Source: Sulfuricella sp. T08
GTDB taxonomy: Bacteria; Pseudomonadota; Gammaproteobacteria; Burkholderiales; Sulfuricellaceae
Length of the DNA stretch: 42,847 nt
Assembly (NCBI RefSeq): GCF_000971475.1
Contig: NZ_DF967530.1
Location: forward strand, 1 to 42,847
Direction: 5' to 3'
Shown: piece by piece, positions 25,757 to 36,714 of the stretch
How the letters are laid out: the number at the start of each line of letters is the position of its first letter
Numbering within the stretch: the first letter of the stretch is position 1
The notes under the pieces: generated by a model
Seen by the model: only the letters and a program-made list of their open reading frames with translations
Databases searched by the model: none
Told to the model about the DNA's origin: nothing
Translations under genes and position numbers: made by a program

Positions 25757-28573
25757 ATGGACCTGATCAAAATCCGCGGTGCCCGCACCCATAACCTGAA
25801 AAACATCAGTCTCGACATTCCGCGCGACAAACTGGTAGTCATCACCGGCCTGTCCGGTTCAGGAAAATCCTCGCTGGCTTTCGACACGCTTTACGCCGAA
25901 GGACAGCGTCGCTACGTCGAGTCACTTTCAGCCTACGCGCGCCAGTTTCTGCAGCGTATGGAAAAGCCCGATGTGGATCTGATCGAAGGCTTGTCGCCGG
26001 CGATTTCGATCGAGCAAAAGGCCACCAGCCACAACCCGCGCTCAACTGTCGGCACCGTCACTGAAATCCATGACTACCTGCGCCTGCTCTATGCCCGCGT
26101 CGGCGATCCCTACTGCCCCGAGCACCATACCCTGCTTTCCGCCCAGAGCATTTCCCAGATGGTGGACACGGTCATGGCACTGCCCGAAGACACCAAACTG
26201 ATGATCCTCTCGCCCACCGTCGTGGGCCGCAAGGGGGAGCAGGTCGACCTGTTCGACGAGTTGCGCGCACAGGGTTTCGTGCGCCTCAGGATCGACGGCA
26301 TGGTGCATGAAATCGATGCGCTGCCCAAGCTGGACAAGAACAGGAAGCACACCGTCGACATCGTGGTGGACCGCCTCAAGGTTCGCGCCGATGCCAAGCA
26401 GCGTCTGGCGGAATCGTTCGAGACGGCACTGCGCCACTCGGACGGAAAGGCGCTGGCGGTGGAGATGGACTCGGGCAAGGAGCACCTGTTCTCCGCCAAA
26501 TTCTCCTGCCCGGTTTGCAGCTACTCCCTGCCGGAGCTTGAGCCGAGACTGTTTTCCTTCAACAATCCGATGGGCGCCTGCCCCAAGTGCGACGGCCTGG
26601 GCCAGATCAGTTTCTTCGACCCCAAGCGCATCGCTGCCTTTCCACATCTGAGCCTGGCCTCGGGTGCAGTCAAGGGCTGGGACAAGCGCAACCAGTTCTT
26701 CTTCCAGATGCTACAAAGCCTGGCAATGCACTACGGTTTCGACCTCGATACACCCTTCGAGGAACTTCCGGAAACCATCCAGCACATCCTTCTCTATGGC
26801 AGCGGCAAAGAGCCGGTCAGTTTCAAGTACCTGGGGGAGAAAGGCGGCATGCAGCCGCGCACCCATCCGTTCGAGGGCATCATCACCAATTTCGAGCGGC
26901 GCTATCGCGAAACCGAATCGGCAACGGTGCGCGAGGAACTGGCAAAATACATCAATTTCTGCACCTGCCCCGATTGTCAGGGCACCCGGCTGCGCGCCGA
27001 AGCGCGCCACGTACTGGTAGGTGGAAAGGCGCTATTTGAAGTCGGCCGCCTGCCGCTGAAACAGACTTACGACTTTTTCGCTACGCTGGAGTTCGACGGC
27101 CAGAAGCAGGCCATCGCCGAGCGCATCATCAAGGAAATCGCGGCGCGAATACGTTTTCTCAACAATGTCGGTCTGGATTACCTGTCGCTAGACCGTTCGG
27201 CCAATACCTTGTCCGGCGGCGAGGCGCAGCGCATCCGTCTGGCGAGCCAGATCGGCTCAGGGCTGACCGGCGTGATGTACGTGCTGGATGAACCTTCGAT
27301 CGGCCTGCACCAGCGCGACAACGACCGCCTGCTCACGACCCTCAAGCACCTACGCGACATGGGCAACACCGTGATCGTGGTGGAGCATGATACCGATGCC
27401 ATTTTGACCGCAGACCACGTGGTAGACATCGGCCCCGGAGCAGGCGTACACGGCGGCGAAGTCGTGGCGGAAGGCACCCCGGACGAGATCAAGGCCAACC
27501 CCGCCTCGCTCACCGGACAGTACCTTAGCGGCAAGCGCTGCATCGAGGTCCCGAAAAACCGGCATAAGCCCGATCCCAAGCGCATGCTCCACCTGACAGG
27601 CGCCACTGGCAACAATCTGAAAAGTACCAGCCTTGGTCTCCCGGTGGGGCTGTTCGTGTGTGTCACCGGCGTGTCCGGCTCGGGCAAATCCACCCTGGTC
27701 AACGACACCCTGTACCGCGCCGTTGCACGCCACCTTTACGGATCGGCCACAGAGCCAGCGCCTTATGAGGATCTGCAAGGCCTGGAGTTCTACGACAAGG
27801 TAATCGACGTTGACCAAAGCCCGATCGGGCGCACCCCGCGCTCCAATCCAGCCACCTACACCGGACTGTTCACGCCGATCCGCGAGTTGTTCGCCGGCGT
27901 ACCCCAGGCACGCGAGCGCGGCTACGGACCAGGACGTTTCTCTTTCAACGTCAAGGGCGGGCGCTGCGAGGCATGTGAAGGCGATGGCGTGATCAAGGTG
28001 GAAATGCACTTTCTGCCCGACATCTACGTACCCTGCGACGTCTGCCACGGCAAGCGCTACAACCGCGAGACCCTGGAAATCCAGTACAAGGGAAAGAACA
28101 TCCACGAAATCCTGGCGATGACGGTGGAGCAGGCGCATGAATTTTTCAGCCCAGTGCCGGTAGTGGCCAGAAAGCTCTCCACGCTGCTCGATGTCGGACT
28201 AGGCTATATCACCTTGGGACAAAGCGCGACCACCCTGTCAGGCGGCGAGGCGCAACGGGTGAAGCTATCTCTGGAGCTAAGCAAGCGCGACACGGGTCGT
28301 ACCCTGTATATCCTGGACGAACCCACCACCGGCCTGCATTACCACGATATCGAACTGCTTCTGAAGGTGCTGCATCGGCTGCGCGACAGCGGCAACACCG
28401 TTGTGGTGATCGAACATAATTTGGACGTAATCAAGACGGCCGACTGGGTTGTCGATCTCGGTCCGGAAGGCGGCGTGGGCGGCGGGCAGATCATTGCCGC
28501 GGGCACCCCGGAGCAGGTCGCTGATACTCCGGAAAGCTTCACTGGACGCTACCTGGCTGGACTGCTCGCATAG
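25757..28573 (+). CDS. uvrA: Excinuclease ABC subunit A
   Basis: UvrA is the damage-recognition ATPase of nucleotide excision repair. The 938-residue protein has two ABC modules: Walker [10 protein letters not shown] at 31-39 and GVSGSGKST near 637, each with an LSGGEAQR signature. Zinc modules are visible in [14 protein letters not shown] with its later CPKC partner, and in [11 protein letters not shown] paired with [11 protein letters not shown]. The start [17 protein letters not shown] matches the family. An open frame continues 951 bases upstream, but that part is antisense to the MFS gene and is not homologous. A bidirectional terminator separates it from rplQ. Confidence 0.99.
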   Translation: MDLIKIRGARTHNLKNISLDIPRDKLVVITGLSGSGKSSLAFDTLYAEGQRRYVESLSAYARQFLQRMEKPDVDLIEGLSPAISIEQKATSHNPRSTVGTVTEIHDYLRLLYARVGDPYCPEHHTLLSAQSISQMVDTVMALPEDTKLMILSPTVVGRKGEQVDLFDELRAQGFVRLRIDGMVHEIDALPKLDKNRKHTVDIVVDRLKVRADAKQRLAESFETALRHSDGKALAVEMDSGKEHLFSAKFSCPVCSYSLPELEPRLFSFNNPMGACPKCDGLGQISFFDPKRIAAFPHLSLASGAVKGWDKRNQFFFQMLQSLAMHYGFDLDTPFEELPETIQHILLYGSGKEPVSFKYLGEKGGMQPRTHPFEGIITNFERRYRETESATVREELAKYINFCTCPDCQGTRLRAEARHVLVGGKALFEVGRLPLKQTYDFFATLEFDGQKQAIAERIIKEIAARIRFLNNVGLDYLSLDRSANTLSGGEAQRIRLASQIGSGLTGVMYVLDEPSIGLHQRDNDRLLTTLKHLRDMGNTVIVVEHDTDAILTADHVVDIGPGAGVHGGEVVAEGTPDEIKANPASLTGQYLSGKRCIEVPKNRHKPDPKRMLHLTGATGNNLKSTSLGLPVGLFVCVTGVSGSGKSTLVNDTLYRAVARHLYGSATEPAPYEDLQGLEFYDKVIDVDQSPIGRTPRSNPATYTGLFTPIRELFAGVPQARERGYGPGRFSFNVKGGRCEACEGDGVIKVEMHFLPDIYVPCDVCHGKRYNRETLEIQYKGKNIHEILAMTVEQAHEFFSPVPVVARKLSTLLDVGLGYITLGQSATTLSGGEAQRVKLSLELSKRDTGRTLYILDEPTTGLHYHDIELLLKVLHRLRDSGNTVVVIEHNLDVIKTADWVVDLGPEGGVGGGQIIAAGTPEQVADTPESFTGRYLAGLLA

Positions 28574-28593
28574 TAAGATAGTGAGCGGGTGAA

Positions 28594-28624
28594 TAAAAAA
28601 AGCCAGGTAAAAACCTGGCTTTTT
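28594..28624. terminator. Bidirectional terminator between uvrA and rplQ
   Basis: A perfect 8-bp stem AGCCAGGT / ACCTGGCT (28601-28608, 28613-28620) closes an AAAA loop and is flanked by A7 and T4. It ends uvrA on the plus strand and the whole ribosomal cluster on the minus strand. Confidence 0.93.
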
Positions 28625-28644
28625 ATTTGATGCAGATAACCCTG

Positions 28645-29028
28645 TTAGGCGCCAGTGCTCTCTGCTTCAGCAGGACGATCCATCAGTTCAACGATCGCCA
28701 TCGGGGCATTGTCGCCCTGACGGAAACCACACTTCAGGATGCGCAGGTAGCCGCCGTTGCGGTTCTGGTAGCGCGGGCCAAGCGTATCAAACAGCTTGCC
28801 GACCATTTCGCGGTCACGCAACCGGTCGAAAGCCATGCGGCGGTTAGCCAGCGATGGCTTCTTGCCTAGCGTGATCATCGGCTCGGCGACACGGCGCAGT
28901 TCCTTCGCCTTGGGCAGCGTGGTGGTAATGGCTTCATGACGCAACAGCGAGTTGGTCATGTTGCGCAACATCGCCAGACGGTGGCTGCTGGTGCGATTGA
29001 GTTTTCTAAGTCCTAAACGGTGACGCAT
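28645..29028 (-). CDS. rplQ: 50S ribosomal protein L17
   Basis: L17 (127 residues) begins [20 protein letters not shown] and contains the family helix [18 protein letters not shown]-type segment (here [20 protein letters not shown]). It is the last gene of the alpha-type operon. It is separated from rpoA by 94 noncoding bases that carry a distinctive hairpin (29055-29081), suggesting processing or separate control. Confidence 0.99.
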   Translation of the reverse strand: MRHRLGLRKLNRTSSHRLAMLRNMTNSLLRHEAITTTLPKAKELRRVAEPMITLGKKPSLANRRMAFDRLRDREMVGKLFDTLGPRYQNRNGGYLRILKCGFRQGDNAPMAIVELMDRPAEAESTGA

Positions 29029-29122
29029 GATCTATCCTTTCCCTTGCATACAATCTTTCATGCGCATTAGCGCATAGAAAGTTGGAGTACCCTTGTGGTG
29101 TTTCGTATTCCACGAACTGACT
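29029..29122 (-). promoter_or_regulatory. rpoA-rplQ intergenic element with conserved hairpin
   Basis: On the transcribed strand a stem of 5 + 6 bp (CTTTC, bulged T, ATGCGC / GCGCAT, GAAAG) closes a TAAT loop at 29081-29055. A second element with the same 27-base geometry lies ahead of rplC (42245-42271). The wider 41-base segments are 32/41 identical. The hairpin ends 26 bases before the rplQ ATG. Confidence 0.55.
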
Positions 29123-30109
29123 TTATGCACGCTCACCCAGCCCGACAGGCGGCCAGTTTTCAAGCTTCATGCCCAAAGTCAGGCCCTTGGAGGCGAGTAC
29201 ATCCTTGATTTCGTTCAGCGACTTGCGTCCCAGATTAGGGGTCTTCAGCAACTCGTTCTCGGTGCGCTGAATCAGATCACCGATGTAATAAATGTTTTCC
29301 GCCTTCAGACAATTGGCAGAACGCACGGTGAGTTCCAGATCGTCGACCGGACGCAGCAGAATCGGGTCAACCTGCGGTGCGCGGGGTGCCTCGATCTCGG
29401 CCGGCGTGCCTTTAAGCTCGGCAAACACGGACAGCTGATCAACCAGAATACGCGCGGCATAACGAATCGCTTCTTCAGGATCGACCACGCCATTGGTTTC
29501 AATGTCGACAACCAGCTTGTCCAGGTCGGTACGCTGCTCAACGCGAGCGCTTTCGACTGCATAACTGACACGACGAACCGGGCTGAATGAAGCATCCAGC
29601 AATATCGTGCCGATGCTGCGCTCCTCTTCGGCGACACGTCGTGCAGTGACGGGCTGATAGCCACGGCCCTGCTCGATTTTGATTTCCATGTCAAGCTTGC
29701 CACCCTTGGTAATGTGAGCAATCACATGATCAGGGTTGACGATCTCTGCATCGTGACCAGTTTCGATGTCAGCCGCAGTCACCACGCCTTCACCCTTTTT
29801 CGACAGAACCAGGGTAGCTTCAGAGCGGTTGTGCAGCTTCAGTGCAATGCCTTTAAGGTTGAGCAGGATGTCGACCACGTCTTCCTGCACGCCGTCGATG
29901 GTCGAATATTCATGCACAACACCCTCGATCTTGACCTGGGTGATGGCATAGCCAGGCATCGAAGACAGCAAAATACGACGCAGGGCGTTACCCAGCGTAT
30001 GGCCGTAGCCACGCTCAAACGGCTCCATGGAAATACGGGCGCGAACGGGCGACGCCGCTTCAACATCTACAACACGTGGCTTCAGAAGTTCGGTAGCACT
30101 GCTTTGCAT
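29123..30109 (-). CDS. rpoA: RNA polymerase subunit alpha
   Basis: The 328-residue alpha subunit has the N-terminal assembly domain ([25 protein letters not shown] is its hallmark, seen as [17 protein letters not shown] near 32-48). A linker near 230-245 leads to a C-terminal DNA- and activator-binding domain ([40 protein letters not shown]). Its place after rpsD and before rplQ is the standard alpha-operon order. Confidence 0.99.
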   Translation of the reverse strand: MQSSATELLKPRVVDVEAASPVRARISMEPFERGYGHTLGNALRRILLSSMPGYAITQVKIEGVVHEYSTIDGVQEDVVDILLNLKGIALKLHNRSEATLVLSKKGEGVVTAADIETGHDAEIVNPDHVIAHITKGGKLDMEIKIEQGRGYQPVTARRVAEEERSIGTILLDASFSPVRRVSYAVESARVEQRTDLDKLVVDIETNGVVDPEEAIRYAARILVDQLSVFAELKGTPAEIEAPRAPQVDPILLRPVDDLELTVRSANCLKAENIYYIGDLIQRTENELLKTPNLGRKSLNEIKDVLASKGLTLGMKLENWPPVGLGERA

Positions 30110-30141
30110 GCTGGATCCTCTATTTAAAAGTGGTTCAGTGA

Positions 30142-30768
30142 TTACTTCGAGTACAACTCAACCACGAGATGCTCGTTGATGGTTGAGGGCAACTCGGTAC
30201 GCTGTGGCTTGGCTTTATACACGCCCTTCAGCGCCTTCACATCCACTTCGATCCATTCCGGGAAGCCGCGCTGCTCGGCGGCTTCAACCGCTGCCTTGAT
30301 ACGCAGTTGAGCCTTCGACTTCTCGGCAACTTCAACAACGTCGCCAGCCTTGACCTGATAAGACGGAATATTCACGCGGCGGCCGTTTACCAAAATGCCG
30401 TTGTGGCGAACAATCTGACGCGACTCTCGACGGGAAACGCCGAAGCCCATGCGATGAACGACGTTGTCCAGACGGCATTCAAGGATCTGCAGCAGGCTCT
30501 CGCCGGTCACACCCTTGCTACGGTCAGCAATAGTATAGTAACCACGGAACTGACGCTCCAGCACACCATAAATACGACGTACTTTCTGCTTCTCGCGCAA
30601 CTGCACGCCGTAGTCCGACAAGCGCACCTGTTTCTGACCATGCTGGCCTGGCGCGTAGCTGCGGCGTTCAATGCCACACTTATCAGTAAAGCACTTCTCG
30701 CCTTTCAGAAACAGCTTTTCGCCTTCACGGCGGCACTGGCGGCATTTGGGATCAAGATTGACAGCCAA
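30142..30768 (-). CDS. rpsD: 30S ribosomal protein S4, zinc-ribbon form, TTG start
   Basis: S4 (208 residues) nucleates 30S assembly and in E. coli represses its own operon. The N-terminus carries CRQC (Cys9, Cys12) and a second pair in EKCFTDKC (Cys26, Cys31), i.e. the zinc-binding C+ variant, unlike E. coli S4. The S4 RNA-binding domain is [20 protein letters not shown]-like (about 95-160). The start codon is TTG at 30768, with GGAG 7 bases upstream. No ATG in frame would keep the CXXC-containing N-terminus. Confidence 0.98.
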   Translation of the reverse strand: MAVNLDPKCRQCRREGEKLFLKGEKCFTDKCGIERRSYAPGQHGQKQVRLSDYGVQLREKQKVRRIYGVLERQFRGYYTIADRSKGVTGESLLQILECRLDNVVHRMGFGVSRRESRQIVRHNGILVNGRRVNIPSYQVKAGDVVEVAEKSKAQLRIKAAVEAAEQRGFPEWIEVDVKALKGVYKAKPQRTELPSTINEHLVVELYSK

Positions 30769-30803
30769 GGTTTATCTCCTGCTAAATATTAACGGCGCTG
30801 CGG

Positions 30804-31193
30804 TTAGATGCGGCGCTTCTTGGACGGACGACAACCGTTATGGGGAACGGGGGTTACGTCGGCAATAGATGTAATCTTGAAGCCGACACCATTCAGTGCG
30901 CGCACAGCTGATTCGCGCCCTGGTCCAGGTCCTTTGATTCTGACTTCAAGGTTCTTCACCCCGTATTCCTGAGCTGCTTTACCTGCTGCCTCAGCCGCAA
31001 CCTGCGCAGCAAACGGCGTGCTCTTGCGCGACCCGCGGAAACCGGCACCACCCGATGTTGCCCAGCTCAAGGCATTGCCCTGACGATCGGTAATGGTGAT
31101 GATGGTGTTGTTGAAGGACGCATGAACGTGGGCAATGCCTTCAGCCACATTCTTTTTAACTTTTTTGCGTACCCGGACGTTTGTCTTAGCCAT
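30804..31193 (-). CDS. rpsK: 30S ribosomal protein S11
   Basis: S11 (129 residues) lines the platform and the mRNA exit site. Typical segments are [38 protein letters not shown] and the C-terminal [15 protein letters not shown]. It lies 25 bases after rpsM and 35 bases before rpsD. Confidence 0.99.
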   Translation of the reverse strand: MAKTNVRVRKKVKKNVAEGIAHVHASFNNTIITITDRQGNALSWATSGGAGFRGSRKSTPFAAQVAAEAAGKAAQEYGVKNLEVRIKGPGPGRESAVRALNGVGFKITSIADVTPVPHNGCRPSKKRRI

Positions 31194-31218
31194 AATTTAT
31201 TCCTCGTGTGGCAACCAA

Positions 31219-31581
31219 TTATTTGGTTGCACGAACAGCTTTGCGTGGACCTTTGCGAGTACGAGCATTGGTACGAGTGCGCTGACCGCGAACCGGCAAA
31301 CCGCGACGATGACGCACACCACGATAGCAACCAAGATCCATCAATCTCTTGATGTTCATGGAAACCTCACGGCGCAAGTCACCTTCAACCGTAACCTTAC
31401 CCACCTCGTCGCGCAGCTTTTCCATCTCGCTGTCGCTAAGATCCTTGATCTTGGTCGAGGTAATGATGCCTGCCGTCGCACAAATTTTCTGCGCGCGGGT
31501 ACGGCCAATGCCGTAAATCGCAGTTAATGCAATAACGGTGTGTTGATGGTTCGGGATATTTACCCCAGCGATGCGGGCCAT
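31219..31581 (-). CDS. rpsM: 30S ribosomal protein S13
   Basis: S13 (120 residues) sits in the 30S head and contacts 23S rRNA and the P-site tRNA. It begins [20 protein letters not shown], contains the helix-two-turn-helix motif [13 protein letters not shown], and ends in the basic tail [20 protein letters not shown]. It starts 67 bases after rpmJ, and that gap holds no obvious S4-type pseudoknot that I can confirm by eye. Confidence 0.99.
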   Translation of the reverse strand: MARIAGVNIPNHQHTVIALTAIYGIGRTRAQKICATAGIITSTKIKDLSDSEMEKLRDEVGKVTVEGDLRREVSMNIKRLMDLGCYRGVRHRRGLPVRGQRTRTNARTRKGPRKAVRATK

Positions 31582-31648
31582 GCACTTACTCCCAGCAAAA
31601 GACTGATTTAGAAAAAGTCGGAAATTTTAACATTTCCGCGCGCCACAA

Positions 31649-31762
31649 TCAACCTTGACGTTGTTTATGGCGAGGATCTGAACAAATGACGCGCAGCACG
31701 CCATGGCGTTTAACCATTTTGCAGTGGCGGCACAGCCGTTTAATTGAGGCTCGGACTCTCAT
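31649..31762 (-). CDS. rpmJ: 50S ribosomal protein L36, zinc form
   Basis: A 37-residue gene found by translating the gap between rpsM and infA: it begins [20 protein letters not shown] and ends KQRQG. The zinc ligands Cys11, Cys14, Cys27 and a C-terminal His are all present, so this is the C+ form. Position between infA/secY and rpsM is the conserved one. Confidence 0.97.
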   Translation of the reverse strand: MRVRASIKRLCRHCKMVKRHGVLRVICSDPRHKQRQG

Positions 31763-31785
31763 CGTTTTCTCCTGATAAAGCTTTG

Positions 31786-32004
31786 TTACTTGGCACGGAA
31801 AGTAATCCGTGCCCGGGATAAATCATAAGGTGTGAGTTCTACAGTCACCTTATCGCCAGGCAAAATGCGAATATAGTGCATACGCATTTTTCCAGAGATA
31901 TGGCCAAGTACAACGTGGCCGTTTTCCAATTTAACTCGGAAGGTTGCATTGGGAAGGGTTTCAAGAATCTCCCCCTGCATTTCAATCGTTTCTTCCTTCG
32001 ACAT
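31786..32004 (-). CDS. infA: Translation initiation factor IF-1
   Basis: IF-1 (72 residues, OB fold) occupies the ribosomal A site during initiation. The sequence [20 protein letters not shown], then [20 protein letters not shown], is typical. It sits between secY and rpmJ, an arrangement common in betaproteobacteria but absent from E. coli, where infA is elsewhere. Confidence 0.98.
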   Translation of the reverse strand: MSKEETIEMQGEILETLPNATFRVKLENGHVVLGHISGKMRMHYIRILPGDKVTVELTPYDLSRARITFRAK

Positions 32005-32026
32005 TTCTATCCTGTTATCAACATGC

Positions 32027-33358
32027 TCAGCGGCCGACCATCCCGCCCTTGAAGCTCGCTTTTTTCAGCAAACTCTCGTATTGATGCGACATCAAATAAG
32101 ACTGAACCTGAGCCATAAAATCCATTGTCACCACCACGATAATCAACAGCGAGGTGCCACCGAAGTAAAACGGTACATTCCACTTCACAATCAAAAACTC
32201 GGGCAGCAAACATACCGCCGTAATGTACACCGCGCCTGAAAGAGTCAGCCTAGACATGATCTTGTCAATATACCGTGCCGTCTGATCACCTGGACGGATA
32301 CCCGGCACAAATGCGCCGCTCTTTTTCAGGTTATCCGCCGTCTCTTTCGGGTTGAACACCAATGCCGTATAAAAGAAGCAAAAAAACACAATCGCAAGCG
32401 CATACAACATCACATACAACGGCTGCCCAGGGGAGAGCGATGAACCGATATCCTTCAGCCATCCCATCCCTTCGCTGCTACCAAACCAACCCGCCAGTGT
32501 TGCCGGAAACAGGATGATGCTGGAGGCGAAAATCGGCGGGATCACACCCGACATATTCAACTTCAAAGGCAGATGCGAGCTCTGGCCGCCATAAATTTTG
32601 TTTCCAACTTGGCGCTTGGCGTAATTCACCAAAATCTTACGCTGACCCCGTTCAACGAAAACCACGAAGGCCGTTACTCCAATCGCGCCGACAAAAAGCA
32701 GCAGCACCAGCGGAATAGAGAATGCTCCAGTTCGAGTCAACTCTAGCGTACCACCAATCGCGTGAGGCAAACCCGCAGCAATACCCGCGAAAATAATCAG
32801 AGAAATGCCGTTGCCGATGCCACGCTCGGTGATCTGCTCACCCAACCACATCAGGAACATTGTCCCTGATACCAGTGTTGCCACGGCCGTGAGACGGAAA
32901 AGCAAGCCAGGGTCAATCACTAGCCCGGGCTGGGATTCAAGTGCAATGGAAATTCCCAAACCCTGAAACAACGCCAGAAACACAGTACCATAACGGGTAT
33001 ATTGTGTTATTTTCTTGCGCCCGCTTTCGCCTTCCTTCTTCAACTGCTCAAGCTGAGGCGACACTACCGTCATCAACTGCATGATAATTGAAGCCGAAAT
33101 ATACGGCATGATACCTAGTGCGAACACAGTAAAACGAGACAACGCGCCACCCGAGAACATGTTAAACATGCCGAGTATACCGCCCGATTGTGACTTGAAG
33201 AGTGACTCAAGCGCGACCGGATCTATGCCGGGCACAGGAATGTGAGCACCGATACGATAAACGACCAGAGCAGCGAGAACGAACAGCAACCGCTTCTTCA
33301 GATCGCCGAACTTGCCTGCCCCAGCTGCGTTGCGCAGCGAATTACCTGCAATAGCCAA
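32027..33358 (-). CDS. secY: Preprotein translocase subunit SecY, TTG start
   Basis: SecY (443 residues, 10 membrane helices) is the central pore of the Sec translocon. Landmarks include [31 protein letters not shown] in helix 1, and the cytosolic loops [17 protein letters not shown] and [19 protein letters not shown]. The start codon is TTG at 33358, with AGGA 6 bases upstream (AGGACAGACC-TTG). No ATG precedes the conserved N-terminus after the rplO stop, which lies 8 bases upstream. Confidence 0.98.
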   Translation of the reverse strand: MAIAGNSLRNAAGAGKFGDLKKRLLFVLAALVVYRIGAHIPVPGIDPVALESLFKSQSGGILGMFNMFSGGALSRFTVFALGIMPYISASIIMQLMTVVSPQLEQLKKEGESGRKKITQYTRYGTVFLALFQGLGISIALESQPGLVIDPGLLFRLTAVATLVSGTMFLMWLGEQITERGIGNGISLIIFAGIAAGLPHAIGGTLELTRTGAFSIPLVLLLFVGAIGVTAFVVFVERGQRKILVNYAKRQVGNKIYGGQSSHLPLKLNMSGVIPPIFASSIILFPATLAGWFGSSEGMGWLKDIGSSLSPGQPLYVMLYALAIVFFCFFYTALVFNPKETADNLKKSGAFVPGIRPGDQTARYIDKIMSRLTLSGAVYITAVCLLPEFLIVKWNVPFYFGGTSLLIIVVVTMDFMAQVQSYLMSHQYESLLKKASFKGGMVGR

Positions 33359-33366
33359 GGTCTGTC

Positions 33367-33807
33367 CTATTCCGTGATCTTGCCGCCAGCAGCTTCAATC
33401 GCTGCACGTGCACCCTTGGTGACGAGCAGACCCTGAAGCGTTACAGCACGGGTAACTTCACCGGACAGAAACACTTTAACGCTCAGAGCAGAACCCGAAA
33501 TGACATTGGCTTGCTTCAGCACCAACAAATCAATCGTGTCTACTGGCAGATTGTTGATTTCCGACAATCGCACTTCGGCTGTTTCGCCGCGGACCTTGGC
33601 CAGGGAAACGAAACCACGCTTAGGCAGACGACGCTGCAAAGGCATTTGACCGCCTTCAAAACCCACCTTGTGAAAGCCACCAGAACGCGATTTCTGTCCC
33701 TTATGACCACGACCGCAGGTTTTCCCGCTGCCAGAGCCAATACCGCGTCCAACTCGCTTCGCTGCCTTCTTGCTGCCATCGGCAGGCTTGATAGTATTAA
33801 GTTGCAT
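33367..33807 (-). CDS. rplO: 50S ribosomal protein L15
   Basis: L15 (146 residues) starts [20 protein letters not shown]. The Gly/Lys-rich extension [20 protein letters not shown] penetrates the 50S core, and [13 protein letters not shown] follows. Its ATG abuts the rpmD stop without a gap. Confidence 0.99.
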   Translation of the reverse strand: MQLNTIKPADGSKKAAKRVGRGIGSGSGKTCGRGHKGQKSRSGGFHKVGFEGGQMPLQRRLPKRGFVSLAKVRGETAEVRLSEINNLPVDTIDLLVLKQANVISGSALSVKVFLSGEVTRAVTLQGLLVTKGARAAIEAAGGKITE

Positions 33808-34002
33808 TTAGCCCTCGCACTTCACCAGATAGTAAACGGTGTTGATCATGCCACGAACCGATGGCGTATCTTCAACTTCAACCGTATGACCAATGCGCTT
33901 CAAACCCAAGCCGCGCACACAAGCACGGTGAGACTCAATGGTGCCGATTACACTCTTGACCTGAGTAACCTTTACCGTGGTAGATTTTTTTGCCTTTACC
34001 AT
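33808..34002 (-). CDS. rpmD: 50S ribosomal protein L30
   Basis: L30 (64 residues) is short and of the bacterial type: [43 protein letters not shown] at 34002 follows the rpsE stop by 3 bases; the GTG just before it is a less likely start. Confidence 0.97.
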   Translation of the reverse strand: MVKAKKSTTVKVTQVKSVIGTIESHRACVRGLGLKRIGHTVEVEDTPSVRGMINTVYYLVKCEG

Positions 34003-34005
34003 CAC

Positions 34006-34521
34006 TTACCCCATGATCTCTTCGACAGTCTTGCCGCGCTTGGCCGCAATCTCGGACGGCGTATTCATTTGCTTCAAGCCGTTGAGGGTGGCGCGCACAA
34101 TATTGTACGGGTTGGTTGAGCCGATGCACTTGGCGAGAACGTTATGCACGCCCATCACCTCGAAAATCGCACGCATTGGGCCACCGGCAATAATACCGGT
34201 ACCTTCGGAAGCCGGCTGCATATAAACTTTGGCAGCGCCATGACGACCGATTACGGCGTGGTGCAAAGTACCCTTCTTCAAGTTAACTTTGACCATGTTG
34301 CGGCGCGCATCTTCCATTGCTTTTGTTACAGCGACCGGAACTTCGCGTGATTTACCCTTGCCCATGCCGACACTGCCATTACCATCGCCAACCACGGTCA
34401 ATGCCGCGAAGGCCATGATCCGGCCACCCTTGACCACTTTGGTCACACGATTGACGCCAATCATTTTTTCCTGCAGGCCGTCACCGCGATCTTCTTGCTG
34501 GTTTTTCTCAAATTTAGCCAT
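34006..34521 (-). CDS. rpsE: 30S ribosomal protein S5
   Basis: S5 (171 residues) acts in decoding accuracy. The dsRNA-binding-like half contains [20 protein letters not shown] and the C-terminal half has [30 protein letters not shown] stand in a row at the start; I prefer the last ATG (34521), which gives the usual MAKFEK N-terminus. Confidence 0.98.
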   Translation of the reverse strand: MAKFEKNQQEDRGDGLQEKMIGVNRVTKVVKGGRIMAFAALTVVGDGNGSVGMGKGKSREVPVAVTKAMEDARRNMVKVNLKKGTLHHAVIGRHGAAKVYMQPASEGTGIIAGGPMRAIFEVMGVHNVLAKCIGSTNPYNIVRATLNGLKQMNTPSEIAAKRGKTVEEIMG

Positions 34522-34533
34522 CATCAACCCCGC

Positions 34534-34887
34534 TTAGAATTTCAGACCGTTTTCGCGCGCAGCTTCAGCCAGCGCTTTAACACGGCCATGGTAGTGGAAG
34601 CCTGAGCGGTCAAACGCTACGGCTTCTACGCCAGCAACTTTTGCTTTTTCAGCGATTCGCTTGCCAACCAGAGCCGCCGCATCCTTGTTGCCACCTTTCG
34701 GCAGATCCTTGCGCACTTCTGGCTCGATGGTAGATGCACTAGCCAAAACCTTGCCGCCGCTCGCATCAATAATCTGGGCATAAATATGGCAATTGGTTCT
34801 ATGCACCAACAAACGCACCACCTTCAGTTCTGCGATTTTGGCACGGGTTTTGCGTGACCGACGCAGACGTGACTGTTTCTTATCCAT
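34534..34887 (-). CDS. rplR: 50S ribosomal protein L18
   Basis: L18 (117 residues) binds 5S rRNA. It begins with a basic segment ([20 protein letters not shown]) and has the core [20 protein letters not shown] and the C-terminal [20 protein letters not shown]. It is 11 bases downstream of rplF. Confidence 0.99.
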   Translation of the reverse strand: MDKKQSRLRRSRKTRAKIAELKVVRLLVHRTNCHIYAQIIDASGGKVLASASTIEPEVRKDLPKGGNKDAAALVGKRIAEKAKVAGVEAVAFDRSGFHYHGRVKALAEAARENGLKF

Positions 34888-34898
34888 GACTATTGCCC

Positions 34899-35432
34899 CT
34901 ATTTCTTCTTGGTCTCTTTCAGGATCACCACTTCATCGGAGTAACGCACACCCTTGCCCTTGTAAGGCTCCGGACTGCGGTACGCACGAATTTCGGCGGC
35001 AACCTGACCAACGCGCTGTTTGTCAGCGCCCTTCAAAACGATTTCAGTCTGGGTCGGTGTAGTAACCACGACGCCTTCAGGCATCTTGTGGTCGACCGGA
35101 TGGGAGAACCCCAACGAAAGACCCAGCACATCACCCTTGGCAGTCGCGCGATAGCCCACGCCAACCAGGTTCAGCTTGCGCTCGAAACCTTTCGACACGC
35201 CAAGAACCATATTGGCAAGCAGCGCACGCATAGTACCGGACATTGCATTGGACTGCATCGACTCGCTAGCGGCCTTGCACTGCAACTGGTCGCCATTTTT
35301 TACCACCGACACATCGCCGTTCTGGCGCTGCTTCAGTGTGCCGAGAGGCCCCTTGACTGTGATTTCATCGGCGCTTAGTGTCACTTCCACGCCGGCCGGC
35401 ACGATCACCGGATTTTTAGCTATTCTGGACAT
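34899..35432 (-). CDS. rplF: 50S ribosomal protein L6
   Basis: L6 (177 residues) lies near the GTPase-associated region. It starts [19 protein letters not shown]. The duplicated fold is visible, and the signature [16 protein letters not shown] is near the C-terminus. Confidence 0.99.
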   Translation of the reverse strand: MSRIAKNPVIVPAGVEVTLSADEITVKGPLGTLKQRQNGDVSVVKNGDQLQCKAASESMQSNAMSGTMRALLANMVLGVSKGFERKLNLVGVGYRATAKGDVLGLSLGFSHPVDHKMPEGVVVTTPTQTEIVLKGADKQRVGQVAAEIRAYRSPEPYKGKGVRYSDEVVILKETKKK

Positions 35433-35443
35433 CGCTTACCTCA

Positions 35444-35839
35444 CTATGCCACTACGCACAGCACTTCGCCGCCGATACCGGCTGCACGTGCGCTGCGGTC
35501 AGTCATAACACCCTTGGAGGTGGAAACAATCGCCACACCCAAGCCGTTCATGACTTTAGGAATTTCACCATTGCCTTTATATATACGCAGCCCAGGACGG
35601 CTTACACGATCGATTTTTTCGATCACAGGACGGCCTGCGTAGTATTTCAGGCGCACTTCCAGCGAAGGCTTGCCGGATTCGTCGCGAACCGCGAAATCAT
35701 CAACATAACCCTCTTCCTTCAGCACCTTGGCAATTGCTACCTTGAGCTTGGAGGAAGGCATACTGACGCTTACTTTTGTGGCGCTTTGACCATTGCGGAT
35801 ACGCGTCAGCATATCGGCGATCGGATCACTCATACTCAT
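35444..35839 (-). CDS. rpsH: 30S ribosomal protein S8
   Basis: S8 (131 residues) binds the central domain of 16S rRNA and in E. coli represses the spc operon. [18 protein letters not shown] and the C-terminal [18 protein letters not shown] are typical. ATG codons occur at 35839 and 35833. I use the first, as in most betaproteobacterial homologues. Confidence 0.98.
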   Translation of the reverse strand: MSMSDPIADMLTRIRNGQSATKVSVSMPSSKLKVAIAKVLKEEGYVDDFAVRDESGKPSLEVRLKYYAGRPVIEKIDRVSRPGLRIYKGNGEIPKVMNGLGVAIVSTSKGVMTDRSARAAGIGGEVLCVVA

Positions 35840-35852
35840 ACTATATCTCCCG

Positions 35853-36158
35853 CTACCAACTGGCTTTAACTACGCCGGGAATTTCACCGCGCATTGCATA
35901 CTCACGCACCTTGGTACGCGCCATGCCAAACTTTCTGAACACACCGCGTGGACGTCCAGTCAGAGCGCAACGGTTACGCAAGCGCACCGGACTGGAGTCG
36001 CGTGGCAACTGCTGAAATTTGAGGCGGGCCGCATAGCGATCTTCGTCACTGAGCTTTACATTGTTCATCGCCGCAGTCAGTTCCGCACGTTTCGCGGCAA
36101 ATTTCTTTACTGTCTCGCGGCGCTTCAAATCACGATTAATCAAGGATAACTTAGCCAT
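35853..36158 (-). CDS. rpsN: 30S ribosomal protein S14, zinc-free form
   Basis: S14 (101 residues) is the longer C- form: there is no CXXC pair, and the region reads [20 protein letters not shown]. It begins [20 protein letters not shown]. The ATG at 36158 follows rplE by 7 bases; longer upstream codons lie inside rplE. Confidence 0.98.
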   Translation of the reverse strand: MAKLSLINRDLKRRETVKKFAAKRAELTAAMNNVKLSDEDRYAARLKFQQLPRDSSPVRLRNRCALTGRPRGVFRKFGMARTKVREYAMRGEIPGVVKASW

Positions 36159-36165
36159 GCCAACC

Positions 36166-36705
36166 TCAGTTCTTGAAGGGGAATTTAAACGCGGCGAGAA
36201 GCGCACGCGCCTCTTCGTCGGTCTTGGCGGTCGTCGTGATCGAGATATTCATGCCACGCAACGCGTCAATTTTGTCGTAATCAATTTCCGGGAAAATAAT
36301 CTGCTCTTTGATACCCATGTTGTAATTGCCACGGCCATCAAATGCCTTGCCGGAAATGCCGCGGAAGTCACGAATACGCGGAATCGCAATAGATACCAGC
36401 CGATCCAGGAACTCATACATATGGGTGCGACGCAAGGTCACCATGCAGCCAACCGGGTAATTGTCACGAATCTTGAAGCCCGCAATCGACTTGCGGGACA
36501 TCGTCACCACAGGCTTCTGGCCAGCGATTTTCTTCATATCGCCGACGGCGTGCTCCATCACCTTCTTGTCCGCAACTGCTTCGCCCACACCCATATTGAG
36601 AGTGATCTTTTCGATTTGCGGGACTTCCATCACCGATTTGTAGCCAAACTGATCCATCATCTGCTTGACCACGGTATCTTTGTAGTACTGCTGTAAACGA
36701 GCCAT
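36166..36705 (-). CDS. rplE: 50S ribosomal protein L5
   Basis: L5 (179 residues) binds 5S rRNA and contacts P-site tRNA. It starts [20 protein letters not shown] and contains [15 protein letters not shown] and [20 protein letters not shown]. ATGs at 36711 and 36705 are both open. AAGGA lies 6 bases before the second and directly against the first, so 36705 is chosen. Confidence 0.98.
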   Translation of the reverse strand: MARLQQYYKDTVVKQMMDQFGYKSVMEVPQIEKITLNMGVGEAVADKKVMEHAVGDMKKIAGQKPVVTMSRKSIAGFKIRDNYPVGCMVTLRRTHMYEFLDRLVSIAIPRIRDFRGISGKAFDGRGNYNMGIKEQIIFPEIDYDKIDALRGMNISITTTAKTDEEARALLAAFKFPFKN

Positions 36706-36714
36706 ATTCATTCC

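Noticed and set aside
27350-28138. 262-codon minus-strand open frame inside uvrA
   Set aside because: It is a shadow of the second ATPase module of UvrA.
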